A DNA stretch of 7,846 nucleotides, from contig JAYSFC010000150.1 of the NCBI GenBank assembly GCA_041913505.1, forward strand, positions 1 to 7,846. The letters are read 5' to 3'. The notes below the pieces were generated by a model. It worked only from the letters and a program-made list of their open reading frames with translations, made no database searches and had not been told where the DNA came from. Positions 5,371-7,846 of the stretch are shown one piece after another (position 1 is the stretch's first letter; every line of letters begins with the position of its first letter). A program made the translations under genes and the position numbers. Source of the stretch: JAYSFC01 sp041913505. GTDB taxonomy: Bacteria; Pseudomonadota; Gammaproteobacteria; Burkholderiales; Burkholderiaceae_C.

Positions 5371-7846
5371 ATGCAAACTGCATTGAACACCCCTTCCGCC
5401 GCGCACGCCCAGGCGGCGCCCCTTGCGTCCGCCACCGACGCGCAGACACCGTCCAACCCCCTGCTCTCGCACTACCAAATCCTGCGCCGCAACGGCGCCG
5501 TGGTGCCCTTCGAGCCTCAGAAAATTGCCGTGGCGATGATGAAGGCGTTCCTTGCCGTGCACGGCACACAAGGGGCTGCATCGGCCAGCGTGCGCGAGGT
5601 TGTGGACGAACTGACCCACAACGTGGTGCGTGCGCTCACCCGTTCGCGCCCCGGCGGCGGCACTTTCCATATCGAAGACGTGCAAGACCAGGTCGAACTC
5701 GGCCTCATGCGCGGCAGCCACCACGAGGTCGCTCGTGCCTACGTGCTATACCGCGAGCGCCGCGCCCAGGAGCGCGCGCGCCAGCACGAGCAGCTCGCCC
5801 CCCAGATGCCCGCCATGCACGTGGTCGACAACGGCCAGCGCGTGGTGCTGGACCCACTGCGCCTGCGCGGCCTGATCGAGTCCGCCTGCACCGGCCTCGG
5901 CGCGGACGTGCAGGCCGAGCCCATCGTGGCAGAGACCCTGCGCAACCTGTATGACGGGGTGCCCATGGACGAGGTGTACAAGGCCTCCATCCTGGCCGCG
6001 CGCACGCTCATCGAAAAGAACCCCGACTACACCTACGCCACCGCCCGCCTGCTGCTGCACACCATCGTGCGTGAGGTGCTGGGCCAGGACGTGGTGCCGG
6101 CTGCCATGGGCGAGGCCTACGTCAACTACTTCCCGCAGTTCATCCAGAAGGGCGTGGACAACGAGCTGCTGGACCCCACTCTGCTGGAATTCGACCTGCC
6201 GCGCCTGGCCGGCGCGCTCAAGGCCGAGCGCGACCAGCAGTTCGACTACCTGGGCCTGCAGACGCTGTACGACCGCTATTTCCTGCATGTGCGCAAGACC
6301 CGCATCGAATTGCCGCAGGCCTTCTTCATGCGCGTGGCCATGGGCCTGGCGCTACGCGAAGCCGATCGCGAAGCGCGTGCCATCGAGTTCTACGAGGTAC
6401 TGTCCTCGTTCGACTTCATGTCTTCCACGCCTACGCTGTTCAACAGCGGCACGCTGCGCTCGCAGCTGTCCTCCTGCTACCTGACGACGGTACCCGACGA
6501 CCTCGACGGTATTTACGAGTCGATCAAGGAGAATGCGCTGCTCTCGAAATTCGCCGGGGGCCTGGGCAACGACTGGACCCGTGTACGCGCCCTGGGCTCG
6601 CACATCAAGGGCACGAACGGTGAATCGCAGGGCGTGGTGCCTTTCCTCAAGGTGGTGAATGACACAGCCGTCGCCGTGAACCAGGGCGGCAAGCGCAAGG
6701 GCGCCGTCTGCACCTACCTGGAAACCTGGCACCTCGACATCGAGGAGTTCCTCGAGCTGCGCAAGAACACCGGAGACGACCGCCGCCGCACGCACGACAT
6801 GAACACGGCCAACTGGATCCCCGACCTGTTCATGCGCCGCGTGATGGAAAAGGGCACCTGGACGCTGTTCTCGCCCTCCAACGTGCCCGACCTGCACGAT
6901 CTCTTCGGCGCCGACTTCGAGAAGGCCTACGTGGCCTACGAAGCCCAGGCCGCGCGCGGCGAGATCAAGCCCTCGCGCACGATCCAGGCCACCGACCTGT
7001 GGCGCAAGATCCTGACCATGCTGTTCGAGACCGGCCACCCCTGGATCACGTTCAAGGATGCCTGCAACGTGCGCTCCCCCCAGCAGCACGCAGGCGTGGT
7101 GCACAGCTCCAACCTCTGCACCGAGATCACGCTGAACACCAGCGACACCGAAACTGCCGTGTGCAACCTGGGCTCGGTGAACCTGCTGCGCCACCTCAAG
7201 GACGGCCAGCTCGACCACGACAAGCTGCGCAAGACCATCAGCACGGCCATGCGCATGCTCGACAACGTGATCGACATCAACTATTACGCCGTGCAGAAGG
7301 CCAAGGACTCGAACCTGCGCCACCGTCCCGTGGGCTTGGGTCTCATGGCCTTCCAGGACAGCCTGTACGAGCTGCGCATCCCTTACGCGTCCGACGCTGC
7401 CGTGGCCTTCGCCGACGAGTCGATGGAAGCCATCTGCTACTACGCCTACTGGGCCTCGACCGAACTGGCCAAGGAGCGCGGCCAGTACTCAAGCTACAAG
7501 GGCTCGCTGTGGGACCGCGGCATCCTGCCTCTCGATACGCTCAAGCTGCTGGAGCAGGCCCGCGGCGGCTACGTGGAAGTGGACCGCTCCACGCGCCTGG
7601 ACTGGGATGCACTGCGCAACAAGATCGCCCGCGACGGCATGCGCAACTCCAACTGCGTGGCCATCGCGCCCACCGCCACGATCTCGAACATCGTGGGCGT
7701 GGACGCCTCCATCGAGCCCTCGTTCGGCAACCTTTCGGTCAAGTCCAACCTGTCGGGCGAGTTCACGGTGATCAACGCCTACCTCGTGCGCGACCTCAAG
7801 CGCCTGGGCCTGTGGGACGACGTGATGGTCATGGACCTCAAGCACT
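5371..7846 (+). CDS. nrdA: Class Ia ribonucleoside-diphosphate reductase, alpha subunit NrdA (3' end outside window)
   Basis: 825 codons are present without a stop or frameshift; the gene runs off the right edge. NrdA reduces ribonucleoside diphosphates to deoxy forms using a radical delivered by NrdB. Residues 1-30 are a variable Ala-rich tail. Residues about 34-130 form the ATP-cone (LRRNGAVVPFEPQKI to YVLYRERR), the overall activity site. Residues about 150-235 look like a second, divergent cone, as in Pseudomonas NrdA. The catalytic barrel shows C369 (SSCYL), N581, C583 and E585 (NLCTE) and C598 (VCNLGSVNL), matching E. coli C225, N437, C439, E441 and C462, plus PTATISNIVG (767-776). The radical-path tyrosine pair and the C-terminal cysteines lie beyond the window. 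Start: first ATG after a good ribosome binding site. Two NrdR boxes at its promoter predict dATP-dependent repression; nrdB is expected downstream. Confidence 0.96.
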   Translation, partial: MQTALNTPSAAHAQAAPLASATDAQTPSNPLLSHYQILRRNGAVVPFEPQKIAVAMMKAFLAVHGTQGAASASVREVVDELTHNVVRALTRSRPGGGTFHIEDVQDQVELGLMRGSHHEVARAYVLYRERRAQERARQHEQLAPQMPAMHVVDNGQRVVLDPLRLRGLIESACTGLGADVQAEPIVAETLRNLYDGVPMDEVYKASILAARTLIEKNPDYTYATARLLLHTIVREVLGQDVVPAAMGEAYVNYFPQFIQKGVDNELLDPTLLEFDLPRLAGALKAERDQQFDYLGLQTLYDRYFLHVRKTRIELPQAFFMRVAMGLALREADREARAIEFYEVLSSFDFMSSTPTLFNSGTLRSQLSSCYLTTVPDDLDGIYESIKENALLSKFAGGLGNDWTRVRALGSHIKGTNGESQGVVPFLKVVNDTAVAVNQGGKRKGAVCTYLETWHLDIEEFLELRKNTGDDRRRTHDMNTANWIPDLFMRRVMEKGTWTLFSPSNVPDLHDLFGADFEKAYVAYEAQAARGEIKPSRTIQATDLWRKILTMLFETGHPWITFKDACNVRSPQQHAGVVHSSNLCTEITLNTSDTETAVCNLGSVNLLRHLKDGQLDHDKLRKTISTAMRMLDNVIDINYYAVQKAKDSNLRHRPVGLGLMAFQDSLYELRIPYASDAAVAFADESMEAICYYAYWASTELAKERGQYSSYKGSLWDRGILPLDTLKLLEQARGGYVEVDRSTRLDWDALRNKIARDGMRNSNCVAIAPTATISNIVGVDASIEPSFGNLSVKSNLSGEFTVINAYLVRDLKRLGLWDDVMVMDLKH

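Noticed and set aside
6352..7323. A 323-codon minus-strand open frame inside nrdA, and a similar one at 5746-6288
   Set aside because: Antisense shadows of nrdA, whose plus-strand frame is intact with all expected catalytic residues visible.

Overview
The window looks like a chromosomal segment of a high-GC betaproteobacterium, most likely Comamonadaceae (Acidovorax, Alicycliphilus, Delftia and relatives). This rests on strong G/C third positions, the gene order ffh / cytochrome-c-assembly-like / PP0621-type / pilS-pilR / ampD / nrdA, and the remembered protein families. It reads as core, housekeeping DNA. I see no insertion sequence, prophage, CRISPR array, tRNA or rRNA gene, or foreign-looking block.

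Layout. The first 76 bases hold the start of ffh (signal recognition particle GTPase) on the minus strand, cut by the window edge. A short divergent spacer (77-164) with an inverted repeat follows. Then come five plus-strand genes that are almost gapless: a YpjD/CcsA-like membrane protein (165-965), a 73-residue PP0621-type Cys/His protein (962-1183), the sensor kinase PilS (1206-2903), the sigma-54 activator PilR (2911-4401) and the 1,6-anhydro-muropeptide amidase AmpD (4385-5014). Junctions are a 4-nt overlap, a 22-nt gap, a 7-nt gap and a 17-nt overlap, so one transcript with translational coupling is likely. PilS and PilR form the two-component system that drives type IV pilin transcription through sigma-54. 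AmpD acts in cytoplasmic cell-wall recycling.

A 356-base non-coding stretch (5015-5370) follows. Its first part is GC-rich and can fold into small hairpins. Its last part is a clear ribonucleotide-reductase control region: two 16-bp NrdR boxes with centres 32 bp apart bracket a sigma-70-type promoter, the second box covering the -10. The alpha subunit of class Ia ribonucleotide reductase (nrdA, from 5371) runs intact off the right edge. It has an N-terminal ATP-cone and a second, cone-like segment.

I found no convincing undescribed system. Points that merit a second look are a nine-C tract in the PilR linker whose -1 slip would fuse PilR in frame to AmpD, a non-canonical G1 box in PilS, a Tyr variant of the sigma-54-contact loop in PilR, the NrdR control region, and the unexplained structured DNA between ampD and the nrdA promoter.
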